A DNA stretch of 64,000 nt from Amblyornis subalaris (taxonomy: Eukaryota; Chordata; Aves; Passeriformes; Ptilonorhynchidae), in contig JACAXG010000025.1 in NCBI GenBank assembly GCA_018881555.1, positions 3,107,899 through 3,171,898 on the forward strand, read 5' to 3'. The position numbers and the translations under genes are program-made. The notes below the pieces were generated by a model. It was not told the origin of the DNA and did no database searches. It was given only the letters and a program-made list of their open reading frames with translations. Below are positions 23,501 to 32,223 of this stretch, piece by piece; the stretch's first letter is position 1, and each line of letters opens with the position of its first letter.

Positions 23501-26500
23501 GATTTACCCCTCCTGTCCATCCGCAAAGCAAAGGCACCGCTGGGGCTCGGGCCATTTCCTGTGCTTTCTGACAAATCCAAACAGGAAAAACACCGACCAG
23601 CATCACTGGCATAAACAGCACCCAGAGATGTGTATGGGGAGATCAAAGTTCCAGGAGGCGACTTTTCTCTGCCGTGGGGATGCACTGACCTATTGGCCCC
23701 ATTCCCAGTGGGCTTTACCCCACCGAGACTCTGCTGCAGTGCTGCCTCTTCCTTTCAAATGGTGCCATGCCCCAGGTGCTGTCCTGCCTGGAACGCCTTT
23801 ACCGGCTCCCGTTACAGACACCTTGGTGACGCCAAGATTGGGCTGATAGGACGAGGGGAATAAAGCTGTGGGGCAGCAGTGGCTCCGGCTGCTGGGCCAG
23901 TTCCACTGTAGAGTGGGCAGCCCTTTGTGGGCACGCTGGCATTCATCCTGACCCCGTGACTCCTGTGGCCAGGGACCTTTCCCAGCGGGGAAGCTTGAGC
24001 AATTAAAACCTGTGACAATTAACAAGCAGCTTAGAGAGGGGAGCGAGCCCCCTGCCTCTCCGAAGGTGACCAGATTGCAGAGGGCTGATAACATGTCTCC
24101 AGCAGAGATGCTATCCGATCCTCTTGGTTGTTTGCTTGGTTGTTTTTGGAAAGCAGGTGGTTGGAAATGTTGCCTGAGCAAATGACAGCTTCACAGCCAG
24201 AGGACCAGCTCCTGTTGGGGCTGTGCCACTGATGGCCACTGAGCAAGGCACAGTCAGGCTGGGGCTGGGGCTGCTTTGCCCAAGGTAGATCAGCCTGTCC
24301 AATTCCTCTGCACAGATCAGAGAAAAGGGAAGAAATTTATTTTTATGATATATGAACCAAACCTTTAACATTAGAGAACAGTGAAAGTCCTCTGAAGTCA
24401 GAGGATCTCCCCACCGCCTCCAGATATACCTCTTTCCTCCAATAGCTTTTATTTCACCTGGTCAGCTTCCTTTTAAATGAAGAATTCCCATTTTGTCTCT
24501 GGCTGTTGCCAAAGANGCTCATCTGATGCACAGCCCTTTAAGGGCCCTTGAGCTTGGATTTAGCTTCAGATGCCCAGCAGCCCCATAAGCTCCAGGTGAT
24601 GATCAGCCTGTCTGGGTCTAGGGGACTGGGTCGAGGTTACTGCAATGTGCTGGATCTGAAAGGAGGTGGAGGTATTAATTCTTTAGCCGAATGTAGAGTT
24701 TCAGATACGGCATCTTCTAATTTTTTTCTTGTCTTTTCTTCCCTTTCTTGCAGACATCAGCCCCGAGACTCGTGCCAATGTCAAGTTTGTGCAGGATACT
24801 TCCAAGTACTGGTACAAACCAGACATCTCCAGGGAGCAGGGTAGGTAGATGACACAGGGCCGAGAGTTTGGATGNGTCTGGGATCACAGGGATTAGCAAG
24901 CCCTTATGGGCTGGGTTGAGAGTGAAGGTGAAACGAGTGCTGAGACCATTGCACGTGGGGGTTGAAGCCCAATTCAGCTGCAGGTTTGTGTGATGTGGGC
25001 TCTTCAAGCCTTCCTCTTGGTGGAGGAGCTCCAGTCTCCACAGTGTGCAGTGGATCTGTGCAGTTTGCTGTGCAAAACACCCAGACCTTGAGTTGATAAT
25101 TCTGAGAGAGGTCTTGGAGACATGGCTAAAATAAGTGAGGAGAACAAAGAGGAGGCAAGATGCCTTCAGAGGCATGGTCCCAGCATTTGGCTCCTGGTTC
25201 CTGCTTGTTCTCCAGTGCTTCATTGCTTAGAGATAGGCAGGGTGGGAACTGGAGATGCCCACACAAGGGCAGTGGAGCTGGGGGGAGATGAGCTNGTGCC
25301 TGGCCACAGACCCACTGAGATGTGCAAGGTCACGGTAACACTGTGGTGCCTGGCTATGAGGTGTGGAGCCGGGGCACCCTGTCCCAACCCAACCTGCTGG
25401 TGTCTTGAGGGTGTGGTGGTTCTCACCCTGCCATCTCTGAGCTCTGCCATTCATTGTCTCCTGCAGCCATCGCACTGCTGAAGGACAGGGAGCCNGGGGC
25501 TTTCATCATCCGAGACAGCCACTCTTTCCGGGGGGCCTATGGCCTTGCCATGAAAGTAGCTTCTCCGCCTCCCACGGTCATGCAGCAGAACAAGAAAGGT
25601 ATTGTGTGCCCTTCTCCTTCCCACGCCGAGATGCTTTCCATTGTTCAGCTGAGGCAAGGGGCGGCTGGGGCTGCTGAGCCAGTCATGCCCTTGGGTATGT
25701 GCTGATACGGCAGGATCCCTGCCCCTCAGGGCACAGGGAAGCACCAGACGCCCTCTGCCCTGAGCTGTGGAGGGCTCAGGAGCACTACATCTTGGGCTTT
25801 GGTATGATGAAATGGGCACAGCCTCTCCAGCCCACCAACACTGTGGGGGAGCTTGGCTTGGGGTTGACCCGGTGCAAAGGGTCATATTTGAGAAGGGCGT
25901 GTGTAGTGGTAGGGATCTCTGCCTTGAGCTGCAGCAGTGGTTTCCCGATGGGACTGCTTAGTAATAGGAGGAGGGTGGCTCTGGTGTGAGAACATCTCAT
26001 CTCTTCCCAGGAGACATGACCAACGAGCTGGTGAGGCACTTCCTCATTGAGACCAGCTCACGAGGTGTGAAACTAAAAGGATGTCCCAATGAGCCTAATT
26101 TTGGTAAGTGCCCCTGTTGTGCTTCCCACATGTAGGGNTGGGCTGGGAGAGCCTTGCCTTTGCTGGACTGTCAAAGCAGAAGTGTCGGGTGTTTGAAAGA
26201 GCCTGTTACTACCTCTTGTCCCTGTGTAGCTCAATCCTGTGGGCATTTGGAGCCTCTAAGGTCATGCACACTCACGAGAGCACACAAATGTGCCTGTACG
26301 CATAGGTNCGTACCTTTCTACACACACATGTAGGACAAATTGCTGGGCAGGGTGGAGGGCAGAGACTCCCCTCGTTCCATTTGTCCTGTGGTTAATATTC
26401 TCTGAGGGGCTACACAAAGACCTTTGCCCCATTTGTTGTTGCTAAAGTGGCCCTGGCATCTCTGTCCGCTCCCTGCGCCCTCTGTGGACCTGGTGGTTTC

Positions 26501-29145
26501 AGCAAGAGGAATTGCCACATGTGGCATTAGGACCATTAGGGAAGAAACTCGCCTAAAAGCCTGTTCCCATCCACCCAGAGCAATGATGACCTAACCAGGG
26601 AAAGTTGCAGTGTAGGTTCTTAACTCCTTTCATTGGTTAATGTTTATCGTACTTTTGATTGTGCAGTTCCATAGCCTAATGATTTTGCAAAATGATCATT
26701 GTATTAACCCACCAGGTGCAAACAATTCTTCACGTGGAAACATTGGCCCTGTGCTGACCATCTCCCTCTCTCCCCAGGCTGCCTGTCGGCGCTGGTGTAC
26801 CAGCACTCCATCACGCCCTTGGCCCTGCCCTGCAAGCTGGTCATTCCTGACAGAGGTAAGAGCCAGGACCAGAAGGAATTGCATCTGTCCCAACAGCCAG
26901 TGGGGATGGGGTAGGTTTCCAAGCAGGGAGCAGCAGTAACCATCCCATGTCTTCTAGATCCTATGGAGGAAAAGAAAGACTCTGCGTCAGCCACCAACTC
27001 AGCCACTGACCTCCTCAAACAGGGTGCAGGTGAGTAGAGAGGGGCTGTTGTGGGGTGAACATGGCTCGGAGTAATGGTTGACCCCATGCTTGCTGTCTCC
27101 CTTTCCAGCCTGCAACGTCCTCTTCATCAATTCGGTGGAGATGGAGTCTCTGACGGGCCCCCAGGCCATCTCGAAGGCAGTTGCTGAGACGCTGGTGGCT
27201 GACCCCACGCCCACTGCTACCATTGTTCACTTCAAAGTCTCTGCACAAGGCATCACCTTAACAGACAACCAGAGGAAGTAAGAGCCTCCGTGGCCACATC
27301 TCTGGGTTCCCAAAGCCAATGGGGGGTGTGATTCAGGGAGCGTGTTGGTGGAGGATGTCCCTGGGATGGAATCAACCCGGTCATGGACATGGCTGGGCTT
27401 TGTCCTTGACTCTTAGAACATCCTGTGGGAGACCTGTGGGAGTGTCCCCTGGGCTGGTGGGCCTGGCCTGTGGTGGGACAGTGGTGGAGCGTCCCTGGCC
27501 TTGACAATCCCTGCTTTGTGTTTCAGATTGTTCTTCCGACGACACTACCCCCTCAATACTGTCACCTTCTGTGACTTGGACCCCCAGGAACGAAAGTGAG
27601 TGCCCTAACCCGGGGGGAGCTCAGGACCCCTACCCCTTTCACTCCTTTAGGCTCCTGCGATGCTTGGAGCAGTGTCTTTGCTTATTCTGTCCTCCTTGCT
27701 CTTGTGGAAGGTGGGGATACAAGGTCCCTTTGAATACTGTGGGGCAACACCAGCTCTTTCTGGTGACTTCTTGTTGTCTCCAAGCACCTTCATGCTGAGG
27801 GAGCGGTGCATTATTTTTCCATAAAGCCAAGCCTGTGCAAAGCCAGGCTGGCCTTCCAGCATTGTTGTGATGGCCCCCCTTGTGGCCCTATCTCTCTGTG
27901 GGATACAAGAGGCACCATCCCTCACACCTTCTCTTCTCCTTGCAGGTGGACTAAAACTGATGGCAGTGGCCCAGCCAAGTAAGTACTCCTGTGCTTTCCA
28001 GCAGATTTGTCCCAGCTGCTGTTGAGGTGGCTCCTGCCTGTGTTTGGGCTGGGAGATGCCCTTTGCAGGGCAGCCTCCTGGCTATGTGTGGGCTCAGCTC
28101 CTCACTGCAGCAGTGTTTCACTCAAGCATGAGACCATGGTCCTGGGGAGTCTGGATGCATCTTTCAGCCCCAAATTCCTGGTCATAGCAGGCGCGGCTCT
28201 TGCTGAACTGACCATACTGAAAGCTCTCCCAACAGTGTCATTGGGAACCAGCTTACGGAGCAGAGCTGGGGTTATGCTGATGGTGTGTGAGCCACTGGTC
28301 ATCTCTTCCCTTTCCTCCCTGTCCTCCCTGTCCTGACCCAAGGGAGCACAGAGCTGTTGGCTGAGCCCATTTCCAGGGCCCAGTTCCCACTAATTTTAGC
28401 CATTGTGTTAGCGAAGGGGTTTTTATTAGGATGTCCAGCTGCTGGGATATTTCCCCTCCCCAGTTAGAAATGCCATAGCCTGGGCCTGTCTCACATTCTG
28501 TTCTCCCTGTATTTATAACTTGAGTTTGCACATTCTAATTAAAAAAAAATAAGGGACATTTTATTCATCAGGGGAGAGACAGACAGAAATAACCAGATGG
28601 TGTCACTCAGCTTCCTGTGTCCTTGCGTGGCCTTCATCTCTTAGAGGGTCTACCCCAATGGCCAGCCCATCACACCTCTGGCTTCAAGAGGCCAAACCAA
28701 GGCAATGCTGTGATCAAGGTCCCTTCTTGGGGACAGACTTAGGAAGGGGTGGCAGAGATGTTCAGAGCAAGCAGGGTTTGGTCAAGAAATGATTGAAACT
28801 TGGCCTTCAAAGAAACTGCAGCAAAGGGAAGAGGAGATGGGCCTTCATGCAGGCTGGTTTGGGATGTATCCCTCTGTGTTGTGAGAGATGGATGTTAAAG
28901 AGGGGAAGCTGGACAAGACCATGCTGGAAGAGCGTGGTGGTAATCTTGAGGGAGCAATGTTGGCAAACCTTGTTGAGCCTCTTGCCTTCTCCCCACACAG
29001 GCTCTTCGGCTTTGTGGCCAGGAAGCAAGGGAGCACCACAGACAACATCTGCCACCTCTTTGCCGAGCTGGATCCAGACCAGCCAGCTGCAGCCATTGTC
29101 AACTTTGTCTCCAGGGTCATGCTTGGCTCCGGCCAGAAGAGATGA
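6642..29145 (+). CDS. TNS1: Tensin-1, C-terminal half (exon span, 15 constitutive exons)
   Basis: Tensin-1 is a cytoplasmic focal and fibrillar adhesion scaffold that couples beta-integrin tails to actin. Joining 6642-8342, 14210-14388, 14646-14721, 17102-17194, 21504-21714, 22531-23399, 24754-24840, 25467-25598, 26011-26103, 26778-26855, 26958-27029, 27109-27277, 27527-27595, 27946-27978 and 29001-29145 gives 1335 codons plus stop, including one base from an upstream exon. The order is a disordered Pro/Ser region (residues 1-1043), SH2 (about 1062-1173) and PTB (about 1198-1333). The N-terminal phosphatase-like and C2 region is not in the window. The match is to TNS1 rather than TNS3 because of the long-exon sequence, the [18 protein letters not shown] segment and the PTB ending in GQKR. 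The tensin-1 identity is very sure. The exact edge of every exon rests on splice consensus and phase, not on a transcript. Confidence 0.95.
7784..7837 (+). other. TNS1: Talin-binding-type helix (LD-like motif) within TNS1
   Basis: The residues [18 protein letters not shown] form an amphipathic, Leu/Asp-rich helix inside otherwise disordered sequence. A closely similar segment in human tensin-3 and tensin-1 is described as a talin rod (R11) binding site that helps form fibrillar adhesions. The bird sequence keeps the alternating hydrophobic positions and the LDxLMLDL core. The sequence is read directly. The function is transferred from the family. Confidence 0.7.
8343..10735 (+). other. TNS1: TNS1 intron
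   Basis: This intron lies between the long exon (donor GT at 8343) and the proposed cassette exon. No CR1 end or tRNA is seen. A forkhead-like TTGTTTACA (10108-10116) sits close to TATAAAT (10128-10134) in a patch that could be regulatory but is unsupported. The last 150 bases are strongly pyrimidine-rich (about 10586-10675) with repeated TCTT and CTCTCT units, discussed with the cassette exon. Confidence 0.7.
10736..10816 (+). CDS. TNS1: Probable TNS1 cassette exon (27 codons)
   Basis: The acceptor GGCAG is at 10731-10735, preceded by a long pyrimidine-rich tract, and the donor GT is at 10817-10818. The segment is 81 bases and phase 1 to phase 1, so it can be included or skipped without changing frame. 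With the preceding G it reads [28 protein letters not shown], a basic, proline-containing stretch that looks coding while its surroundings do not. The N at 10811 is at the second codon position and leaves one residue unknown (TNC). I could not recall a definite matching mammalian segment, so the exon call rests on splice sites, frame symmetry and composition. The donor (CCG|GTTCGT) is weak, which fits regulated use. Confidence 0.6.
10826..10997 (+). repeat. Long C/T-rich tract after the cassette exon
   Basis: About 170 bases are almost pure pyrimidine on the + strand, made of irregular CTTCC, TCCTT and TCTCTC units. It begins about ten bases after the cassette-exon donor. It behaves like a degenerate (CCTT)n microsatellite. 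In RNA it would offer many UCUU/CUCUCU sites of the kind bound by PTBP proteins. Confidence 0.85.
10998..14209 (+). other. TNS1: TNS1 intron
   Basis: No coding exon is recognised. A GC-rich island-like patch at about 12780-13060 encloses an A/T-rich core (about 12870-12915) and may be a regulatory element. A T-run of about 14 bases lies near 13171-13185. The intron ends with GCCCTGCAG at 14209. No CR1 end is seen. Confidence 0.65.
14210..14388 (+). CDS. TNS1: TNS1 exon (residues 568-627)
   Basis: The exon completes the split Gly codon and then reads [20 protein letters not shown], with [20 protein letters not shown] and GGRPKE at the donor (GT at 14389-14390). It ends in phase 0. The dense SP dipeptides are candidate proline-directed phosphorylation sites. 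The ...[11 protein letters not shown] end is shared with tensin-1 in other vertebrates, where [15 protein letters not shown] follows directly, as it does here in the next exon. Confidence 0.93.
14646..14721 (+). CDS. TNS1: TNS1 exon (residues 628-652), proximal donor form
   Basis: The acceptor is CTCCCCAG at 14638-14645. The exon reads [20 protein letters not shown] then PPPSGG. The proximal donor (GCG|GTGAGA, GT at 14722-14723) leaves one base, which combines with TG at 17102 to give Val-Arg-Ser-Pro-Pro-Gly, the junction found in mammalian tensin-1. The intron before it is 257 bases and holds nothing notable apart from a GTGGTGGT run near 14513-14528. Confidence 0.93.
14722..14784 (+). CDS. 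TNS1: Possible alternative-donor extension of the TNS1 exon (21 codons)
   Basis: Reading on past the proximal donor stays open and gives [20 protein letters not shown] up to a second, stronger donor (CCT|GTAAGT, GT at 14785-14786). The extension is 63 bases and also ends in phase 1, so either donor joins the exon at 17102 in frame. As far as I recall, tensin-3 carries a very similar [13 protein letters not shown] segment at the equivalent place, which argues that this is coding and not intron. Whether birds use one donor or both cannot be seen from DNA. Confidence 0.6.
14785..17101 (+). other. TNS1: TNS1 intron
   Basis: No exon or mobile element is recognised in this 2.3 kb. It is unique-looking, moderately GC-rich sequence. 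It ends with TGTGCCCACAG at 17101. The open frames inside it are short and resemble no family I know. Confidence 0.7.
17102..17194 (+). CDS. TNS1: TNS1 exon (residues 653-683)
   Basis: The exon is 93 bases and symmetric (phase 1 to phase 1). It reads [20 protein letters not shown] then [11 protein letters not shown]. The [18 protein letters not shown] block is nearly invariant between tensin-1 proteins and is one of the strongest identity markers here. The donor is GGAG|GTGAGT. Its symmetry means it can itself be skipped without a frame change. Confidence 0.95.
17195..18113 (+). other. TNS1: TNS1 intron
   Basis: This 0.9 kb holds no recognised exon or repeat. Its last 70 bases are almost pure C/T (about 18042-18113) with TTTCTCTTTCTTTC and CTTCCTTCCTCCTC units, leading to the acceptor CTCTCAG at 18113. 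Confidence 0.75.
18114..18149 (+). CDS. TNS1: TNS1 acidic microexon (12 codons), probably alternative
   Basis: The exon is 36 bases, phase 1 to phase 1, with acceptor CAG at 18111-18113 and donor GAAG|GTAAGA (GT at 18150-18151). With the split Gly/Glu base it reads [12 protein letters not shown], a strongly acidic insert between ILLHPVG and [12 protein letters not shown]. Skipping it gives the short HP-x-G-EPRSY junction that I recall from mammalian tensin-1. Pyrimidine-rich sequence flanks it on both sides (18042-18113 and about 18160-18195), typical of a regulated microexon. Splice strength, symmetry and composition support it, but no transcript is available. Confidence 0.75.
18150..21503 (+). 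other. TNS1: TNS1 intron
   Basis: The first 50 bases are C/T-rich. The only clear repeat is the (TAA)n run at 20502-20532. No CR1 end or exon is recognised. A short candidate exon at about 21351-21367 (after TTTTCACAG) was considered and dropped because its phase does not fit. The intron ends with CTTTTGCTGCAG at 21503. Confidence 0.7.
20502..20532 (+). repeat. (TAA)10 microsatellite
   Basis: About ten uninterrupted TAA units lie within an intron. This is a simple trinucleotide repeat and probably length-polymorphic. Confidence 0.97.
21504..21714 (+). CDS. TNS1: TNS1 exon with PAAQ repeats (residues 684-753)
   Basis: The exon completes Glu and reads [17 protein letters not shown], then four PAAQ units, then [20 protein letters not shown] and [25 protein letters not shown] is a tensin-1 hallmark. 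It enters in phase 1 and ends in phase 2 (donor ACGG|GTAAGG, GT at 21715-21716). The middle differs from mammals as I recall them, where no PAAQ run is present, so the repeat looks lineage-specific. Confidence 0.93.
21566..21613 (+). repeat. Coding 12-bp tandem repeat, four copies (PAAQ)4
   Basis: There are four head-to-tail copies of CCY-GCT-GCC-CAG, differing only by C/T at the third base. The first two copies have CCT and the last two CCC, and a partial fifth CCC follows. It is a short coding minisatellite in a disordered region, likely made by slippage. Confidence 0.95.
21784..21945 (-). mobile_element. CR1 LINE 3' end, antisense, truncated
   Basis: The left edge has the CR1 terminal octamer array in reverse orientation (AGAATCAC, CAGAATCA repeated), followed by AAGGCTGGAAAAAACCTCC, AAGATCATTGAGTCCAA and then CCACGTCCAGTCATTTCTTG and AACACCTCCAGGGATGGTG. 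This is the well-known avian CR1 3' end read backwards. Only about 160 bases remain, typical of 5'-truncated copies. It lies in the intron between 21714 and 22531, antisense to TNS1. The right boundary is approximate. Confidence 0.93.
21946..22530 (+). other. TNS1: TNS1 intron remainder
   Basis: This is the rest of the intron after the CR1 copy. It is unique-looking and no exon is seen. It ends with CATCTCTCCTCAG at 22530. Confidence 0.75.
22531..23399 (+). CDS. TNS1: TNS1 second long disordered exon (residues 754-1043)
   Basis: The exon completes Gly and reads [14 protein letters not shown], then [40 protein letters not shown], a series of PGSP modules, [60 protein letters not shown] and [12 protein letters not shown]. 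These are in the same order as in mammalian tensin-1. It is Ser/Pro/Tyr-rich, predicted to be disordered, and immediately N-terminal to the SH2 domain. It ends in phase 1 (donor CCAG|GTAAAG, GT at 23400-23401). The mammalian exon has more PGSP modules as I recall, so the bird form is shorter. Confidence 0.95.
23400..24753 (+). other. TNS1: TNS1 intron
   Basis: No exon or mobile element is recognised in this 1.35 kb. It ends with a strong pyrimidine tract and TTTCTTGCAG at 24753. Confidence 0.75.
24754..24840 (+). CDS. TNS1: TNS1 exon, start of the SH2 domain (residues 1044-1072)
   Basis: The exon reads [20 protein letters not shown] then YKPDISREQ. The WYKPDISRE segment is the first strand and helix of the tensin SH2 domain, with Trp at about residue 1063. 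It is phase 1 to phase 1, with the donor GT at 24841-24842. Tensin-2 and tensin-3 have variants of this segment (for example FWYKADISRE in tensin-3). The SKYWYKP form fits tensin-1. Confidence 0.95.
24841..25466 (+). other. TNS1: TNS1 intron
   Basis: This is 0.6 kb of unique-looking sequence with single Ns at 24875 and 25295. No exon is seen. Confidence 0.8.
25467..25598 (+). CDS. TNS1: TNS1 exon, SH2 core (residues 1073-1116)
   Basis: The exon reads [20 protein letters not shown] then [26 protein letters not shown] is the FLVRES-type motif, and its Arg (codon at 25511-25513, residue 1088) is the invariant residue that binds phosphotyrosine. The [14 protein letters not shown] strand is typical of tensins. 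The N at 25495 is the third base of a Pro codon and is silent. It is phase 1 to phase 1, with the donor GT at 25599-25600. Confidence 0.96.
25599..26010 (+). other. TNS1: TNS1 intron
   Basis: This is a short intron of unique-looking sequence with no exon seen. The acceptor is CTCTTCCCAG at 26010. Confidence 0.8.
26011..26103 (+). CDS. TNS1: TNS1 exon, SH2 continued (residues 1117-1147)
   Basis: The exon reads [20 protein letters not shown] then [20 protein letters not shown] is the SH2 strand carrying the conserved His of the phosphotyrosine pocket region. [12 protein letters not shown] is the tensin-specific loop. It is 93 bases, phase 1 to phase 1, with donor TTTG|GTAAGT. Confidence 0.95.
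26104..26777 (+). other. TNS1: TNS1 intron
   Basis: This is 0.67 kb of unique-looking sequence with single Ns at 26138 and 26308. No exon or repeat is seen. Confidence 0.8.
26778..26855 (+). CDS. TNS1: TNS1 exon, end of the SH2 domain (residues 1148-1173)
   Basis: The exon reads [20 protein letters not shown] then [23 protein letters not shown] closes the SH2 domain. The Cys after the split Gly is Ser in human tensin-1 as I recall. It is 78 bases, phase 1 to phase 1, with donor AGAG|GTAAGA. The following intron is only 102 bases. Confidence 0.95.
26958..27029 (+). CDS. TNS1: TNS1 exon, SH2-PTB linker (residues 1174-1197)
   Basis: The exon reads [20 protein letters not shown] then KQG. It is a short charged linker between the SH2 and PTB domains. 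The DLLKQGA end leads into the PTB domain and is conserved in tensins. It is 72 bases, phase 1 to phase 1. The following intron is only 79 bases. Confidence 0.94.
27109..27277 (+). CDS. TNS1: TNS1 exon, PTB domain first half (residues 1198-1253)
   Basis: The exon reads [20 protein letters not shown], then [20 protein letters not shown] and [16 protein letters not shown]. This is the first strand and helix of the tensin PTB domain, which binds NPxY motifs of beta-integrin tails. [22 protein letters not shown] across the junction is the most conserved tensin PTB block. It enters in phase 1 and ends in phase 2 (donor GGAA|GTAAGA). Confidence 0.96.
27527..27595 (+). CDS. TNS1: TNS1 exon, PTB domain (residues 1254-1276)
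   Basis: The exon completes Lys and reads [20 protein letters not shown] then ER. These are PTB central strands, with the basic FFRRHYP motif. It is 69 bases, phase 2 to phase 2, with donor CGAAA|GTGAGT. Confidence 0.95.
27946..27978 (+). CDS. TNS1: TNS1 33-base exon, PTB loop (residues 1277-1287)
   Basis: This small symmetric exon completes Lys and reads [10 protein letters not shown], then two bases of Lys. The acceptor is TCTCCTTGCAG at 27945 and the donor CCAA|GTAAGT. It encodes a variable PTB loop and is present in human tensin-1 (WMKTEGGAPAK as I recall), so it is probably constitutive despite its size. Confidence 0.93.
27979..29000 (+). other. TNS1: Last TNS1 intron
   Basis: This is 1.0 kb of unique-looking sequence with a short A-rich tract near 28541-28552. 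No exon or mobile element is seen. The preceding introns 27278-27526 and 27596-27945 are also unremarkable. Confidence 0.8.
29001..29145 (+). CDS. TNS1: TNS1 last coding exon, PTB C-terminus and stop (residues 1288-1335)
   Basis: The exon completes Lys and reads [20 protein letters not shown], then [20 protein letters not shown] and LGSGQKR before TGA at 29143-29145. This is the final PTB helix and tail. The GQKR end is the tensin-1 form, while tensin-3 ends differently. Confidence 0.97.
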
Positions 29146-31180
29146 GCTGGTGCTTGCGGGTGATTCTTGAATTTTGGAGAAGGACTTGGAGCTGATCCGA
29201 GAAGGAGTGTGAGGAAGTGCATTGTGGGAGAGGGAAGTGAATCGGGGGGGAAAAGGGTTGGAATTTTGGAGGAAAACAGCAAACAACAAAAAAACCCCAA
29301 GGAAACCCAAAAAACTCAACACAAGCCAAACACACACGTAGAAGAACCAAAACCACGCACCTACATAAGAGAGCCACAAAGTCACGCCAGACAGGATGCA
29401 TGTCCCATCGCAGGGAAGGTGACCAAAGCAAAGGCGGCAGTGAGAGGTGTGTTCCCAGCTTTCAGAATCATGGCTCCAAGTGGTGACATCCATTTAGGAC
29501 TGAATGTGGGACCATGACTGGTGTTTTCCATCTGGAAAAGAAAGAGCCAACTGGCAAAACCCATGGAAGAAGCTCCATCCCAGCAGCTCCATCTGCTGTG
29601 TGTTTGAACTGACCCGTAGGAGATGACAACATGGGCTGTGTCTATGGGACACCAGAGGAGATGCTCTCAGAAACCTTCCCTTGTCCAGCTGCAGAGGAGG
29701 GTCCTCACTGGTCCCTGTGCTTCCCCCAAAACCTGCTCACCACCTGGCAACTTGCTGGGGGCGTGGGGAAATTGGTCCTGAACCTTCCTATCCCTGGGGA
29801 GCTCGGCCATGGGCTGACCTTCTTTGTTGACCCAGAGCCCAGCGCTGGTCACAGGTGAGACGCTGAGTCCACCCAGAGTGGGGGGGTCATGGCGTTTCTC
29901 CACCTCCCCAGGGGTGCTCGTGCCCCGCAGTGCGTGAGGAGGTGTGGGGGTTCCTGCTGCCCTGTGCCTGGGGAAGGCGGATACTCCCCAGGAACCCGGA
30001 GGATGCAGAAAGTCGCCTCCTCTCNCATCTTTCCCTTTTCCCTCCCATCACTAGTCCTCTTTGGCAGTTTTCTCCTGCGGCCTGTCACATTCTCTTAACA
30101 CACAAAAAAAAAGCAAAACAGAAGGAAAGGAATACATTGTAATAATAATAATGATTATAATAATAGCGGATGCTGGCACAGGTGGGTTCCCTGTGCGAAG
30201 CAGCAGACCCGTGGCTACCCCTATCTAGCTCTTCGGAGACACACAAGCGGTTTTTAAATTGCATGGACATTCAAGTTGCACGAAAGGCGAATGACTACAA
30301 GTAACTCAGGCGCTTTTTTCTCCTTTTGTTTTGGAGGCCATGTTAAAAAATAAAAGGAAGAAAGAAAATTAAAAAAAAAGAAAAAAATGAAAAAAGGAAG
30401 GGACCTGCAGTGGCTGGGCGGCTTTGGCTCAGTGGGGAGGTAACAGGTCCTCCGAGAGCCACCCTGGTTGACTCATGTGTATCCCCAAAACCATCTGGCT
30501 GGAGGCTCGTGCCCCTCAAATGCACAGTTTTGCAGTGACTTCAGTGCCGTTGGCTTTTCCCTTTGTTGTGACAGGTGACGAGGGCAAGTCGGGAGACGAG
30601 AGGGGCAGAGGGCCCCCATGCCACTGCAGGAGGAGAGATCATGGTGGGGGTGCTGCAGGCAGANGTCCTGGCCCCGTGGTGCTGGGGAGGGGGCAGAGGA
30701 TGCTTCGGTCACATGTGCAGGTTTAGGGCAGGGAGAATGGTCCGGCTGGAGCTGCAGGGTTGTTGCTGAGCCCTCTGCTGCAAATATTCCCCCTGAGAGC
30801 TTTTTTGGGAGAAGTTTTCAGTGCAAAGTGGCTCAGATAGTCTTTTGGAGACAAAAATTAGAAACATAGCACTGCAGTCCCCTGGAGAGCTTGTCTCCCG
30901 TGGACCACCCTTGCCTTGATAGCTATAATATATATACGAGCTATACTGACAAAATACTGTAAGCTAACGAAATTTTAAGGAGGAAAAAAGGTTAAATTTA
31001 CACTCTGAAAATATTTATTTTTGCCATATTGCTTTCTGCGCATCATATCTCCCCCATTATATCCCCCCCTTCCCCTGCCCTGGGGAAGCACCTGCATGTT
31101 AAAAGAAAATCCAGAGTAAGGCAAAATACAGATGGGGGAAGAGGCGGGGGCCCCTGTGTCGGGGTGGCTGCGTGTGACCG

Positions 31181-31215
31181 GTGCGTGTGTGCGTGTGTGT
31201 GTGTGTGCGTGTGTG
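31181..31215 (+). repeat. (GT)n microsatellite in the 3' UTR
   Basis: GTGTGT is interrupted by a few GC units over about 35 bases. Confidence 0.95.
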
Positions 31216-32223
31216 GGGGAGTGAGCGGTGTGGGCGGCCGGAGAGGGCTGCCAGGGCCAGAGGCTGTACTGATGTACTGAAGTGTGAAAGGATGGGTAGC
31301 GAGGAGTTGGTTGTGAGATGGTGGTGGGACAGGAGGTTCCGGGGGGGCTTTCCCCCTCCCCGGCTCCCTGGCCGCACAGATGCAGAGACCTTTTTAATTT
31401 CTGATATTCCCAAAAAGCGATTCCCTCCTTCTGCGAAATTCAAGCGAGACAAGAGACGATCTCACCCGTAATCTCCTCACCCTGCCGTTCACCCATCAGA
31501 GAAAACACTGTGTTTATAGATATATAAAGATATATTTTTGAAAGCCTCTATTTTTCAGACTTGGTTTTCTCACTGCTAAGAAAAGAGATGATAATAATGT
31601 AATTTTATTTTAATCTGCTGCCTTGGAAGCCGGTGCTTGGAACTCCCATTCCTCTTTTTCTCCCCATACAAATGAAGCAGATCTAAGCACCCCAGAGATG
31701 TTGCCTAGAAGCTGACCCCAGCAGATACCTGCCAATAGCATCACGCCTGCTTCGGGCCCCGAGCCGCTCACGGCTTCCCCACTAACCCACTAGTCGAAGA
31801 TTTAGACCATATCCAAATCTCAAACACTAACAAAATCATCTGATGATTGTATTATTTTTTTAACACACAGCTAATCACCTTCCAATGATGTAGCCGGGTG
31901 TTTATCAGCTCCCTTTAAAGGCACTTTTTTTACCTTTAGCTCCTTTGTTAAATAAGTTTTTAAGGTGTAACAACCCTTTCTGTCCCCAGGAGAGACCGTC
32001 AGCGGCATTGAGGATTGCCCAGGTCCTGGGGCTGGCGGGGACCTAGTGTTGATATTTTTTCCTTACGAAAGGGACAGAAAATACTCTTTGGGTTTTTTCC
32101 TTTGTTTTTTTTTAAGTGCAGTCATGCTATTTGAGATTCGAGCTTGCACGAGTTAAACCCAGCATATGTTTTGTTGTAATCACACTGCCGTTGTCAGCAG
32201 CCGGATGGTATCTCTCTCTCGCT

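Noticed and set aside
23400..23614. Open frame continuing past the second long exon
   Set aside because: A good GT donor at 23400 and an exact phase match to the SH2 exon at 24754 show this is intron.
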